A stretch of DNA of 5,836 bases from Deltaproteobacteria bacterium (GTDB taxonomy: Bacteria > Desulfobacterota > Deferrimicrobia > Deferrimicrobiales > Deferrimicrobiaceae), in NCBI GenBank assembly GCA_025357175.1, contig JANXPS010000256.1, positions 1 through 5,836 on the forward strand. The letters are read 5' to 3'. This document shows positions 5,523-5,836 of the stretch, one piece after another. The notes beneath the pieces were generated by a model that ran no database searches, had not been told where the DNA came from, and saw nothing but the letters and a program-made list of their open reading frames with translations. Numbering within the stretch: position 1 is the stretch's first letter; each line of letters opens with the position of its first letter. A program made the position numbers and the translations under genes.

Positions 5523-5597
5523 ATGATGCAACGGTGGTCTGATTATCTGGACGAGTTGAAGAGCGAGACTCCACGAAGAATCGCGGTGGGGCAGTAG
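5523..5597 (+). pseudogene. C-terminal remnant of a P4-type tyrosine integrase
   Basis: The plus strand encodes MMQRWSDYLDELKSE followed by nine more residues and a TAG stop at 5595-5597. The pattern MQxWADYLDxLK near the very C-terminus is typical of P4-like tyrosine integrases that insert into tRNA genes. Only about 24 codons survive. The frame loses its likeness right at the transposon's right end (5520-5522), so the catalytic Arg, His and Tyr are gone. The remnant points toward the 3' end of tRNA-Ser, 175 bases away, which fits an island that used this tRNA. Twenty-four codons is short, but the motif, the stop and the context agree. Confidence 0.65.
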
Positions 5598-5604
5598 CCG
5601 ATGG

Positions 5605-5666
5605 AGCGATGGGGGTACCGACTTCGGGAATGGGGTATTTCCGCCCGGAGAGTACCCCCAATCGCT
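5605..5666. repeat. Long imperfect hairpin with GGGGGTAC boxes, possible integrase arm sites
   Basis: AGCGATGGGGGTAC (5605-5618) and GTACCCCCAATCGCT (5652-5666) form a 14-bp stem with one bulged A. Inside it, CTTCGGG and CCCGGAG can pair over a further 7 bp, with one G-T pair. A third related box, TGGGGTAT, is at 5631-5638. Such G-rich TGGGGGTAY boxes are common near P4-type integrase attachment sites. They lie between the integrase remnant and tRNA-Ser, so arm-type binding sites are a reasonable inference. There is no U-run, so it is not an ordinary terminator. Confidence 0.5.
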
Positions 5667-5715
5667 TCGGATTTCACCAAATATCCCCGGACGACCACGG
5701 ACACCCGAAAAGCAG

Positions 5716-5739
5716 AAAAACCCGCGTTTGCGGGTCTTT
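5716..5739 (-). terminator. Terminator of tRNA-Ser
   Basis: On the minus strand, ACCCGC, a 4-base loop (AAAC) and GCGGGT form a stem followed by TTTTTC. This is a standard intrinsic terminator. It lies 33 bases past the tRNA-Ser CCA end. The flanking A's and T's on both sides may let it work in both directions. Confidence 0.8.
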
Positions 5740-5771
5740 CGGACTATCTCAACCGTTGCCGGATAATGTGC

Positions 5772-5836
5772 TGGCGGAGGGGGTGGGATTCGAACCCACG
5801 TGGAGTTGCCCCCAAATCGATTTCGAGTCGATCCCG
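5772..5836 (-). tRNA. tRNA-Ser (CGA), 5' part beyond the window
   Basis: On the minus strand, the anticodon stem ATCGA/TCGAT encloses loop CTCGAAA, giving anticodon CGA (Ser). The long variable arm expected of tRNA-Ser follows, then a T-arm with GTTCGAATC, an acceptor strand ending CCTCC, discriminator G and encoded CCA at 5774-5772. The D-arm and 5' acceptor strand lie past position 5836. Unlike the tRNA-Thr half, every part visible here is normal. Confidence 0.92.

Noticed and set aside
5467..5661. A 64-codon minus-strand frame across the right transposon end
   Set aside because: It spans the transposon boundary, the integrase remnant and the hairpin, has no good ribosome site and no recognisable motif.
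1..5836. CRISPR array or other regularly spaced repeat series
   Set aside because: No repeat of 20 bases or more recurs at regular spacing. The AACGAT copies and the transposon-end repeats are too short and too few.

Overview
This is GC-rich bacterial accessory DNA. The tRNA 3' ends encode CCA, the coding is proteobacteria-like, and Shine-Dalgarno sites are strong. I cannot name the genus; a deltaproteobacterium-like or similar GC-rich Gram-negative is a guess. The window looks like a layered integration hotspot: a tRNA-Thr half at the left edge, a tRNA-Ser at the right edge, and remains of several mobile elements between them.

Left to right: (1) 10-58 is the 3' half of a tRNA-Thr(CGT) on the minus strand, cut at the anticodon arm, as tyrosine-integrase attachment sites typically are. 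(2) 246-359 is a short plus-strand gene for a 37-residue, single-pass membrane protein behind a very good ribosome binding site. (3) 407-1939, minus strand, is a Fic-family AMP-transferase with its own inhibitory motif. Its promoter carries AACGAT repeats spaced 20 and 30 bp apart. (4) 2066-2090 looks like one isolated end of an IS21-family element. (5) About 2096-5520 is a minus-strand, Tn7/Mu-like minimal transposon. Its four genes, in transcription order, are a frameshifted DUF6431-like zinc-ribbon gene, a DDE transposase, an ExeA/TniB-type AAA+ ATPase and a 93-residue unknown protein. The last three are tightly coupled translationally. A perfect 18-bp hairpin follows the operon, and imperfect inverted, repeat-rich ends bound the unit. 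(6) 5523-5597 is the last 24 codons of a P4-type tyrosine integrase. It starts exactly where the transposon ends, so the transposon or a linked deletion removed the rest of the gene. (7) 5605-5666 is a long inverted repeat containing GGGGGTAC-type boxes, probably integrase arm sites. (8) After a tRNA terminator, tRNA-Ser(CGA) runs off the right edge.

The most economical reading is that an integrative element entered at tRNA-Ser and lost its integrase when the transposon and an IS21 relative arrived. The Fic gene and the small membrane-protein gene are the surviving cargo. The tRNA-Thr half records a second integration event whose other boundary is outside the window.
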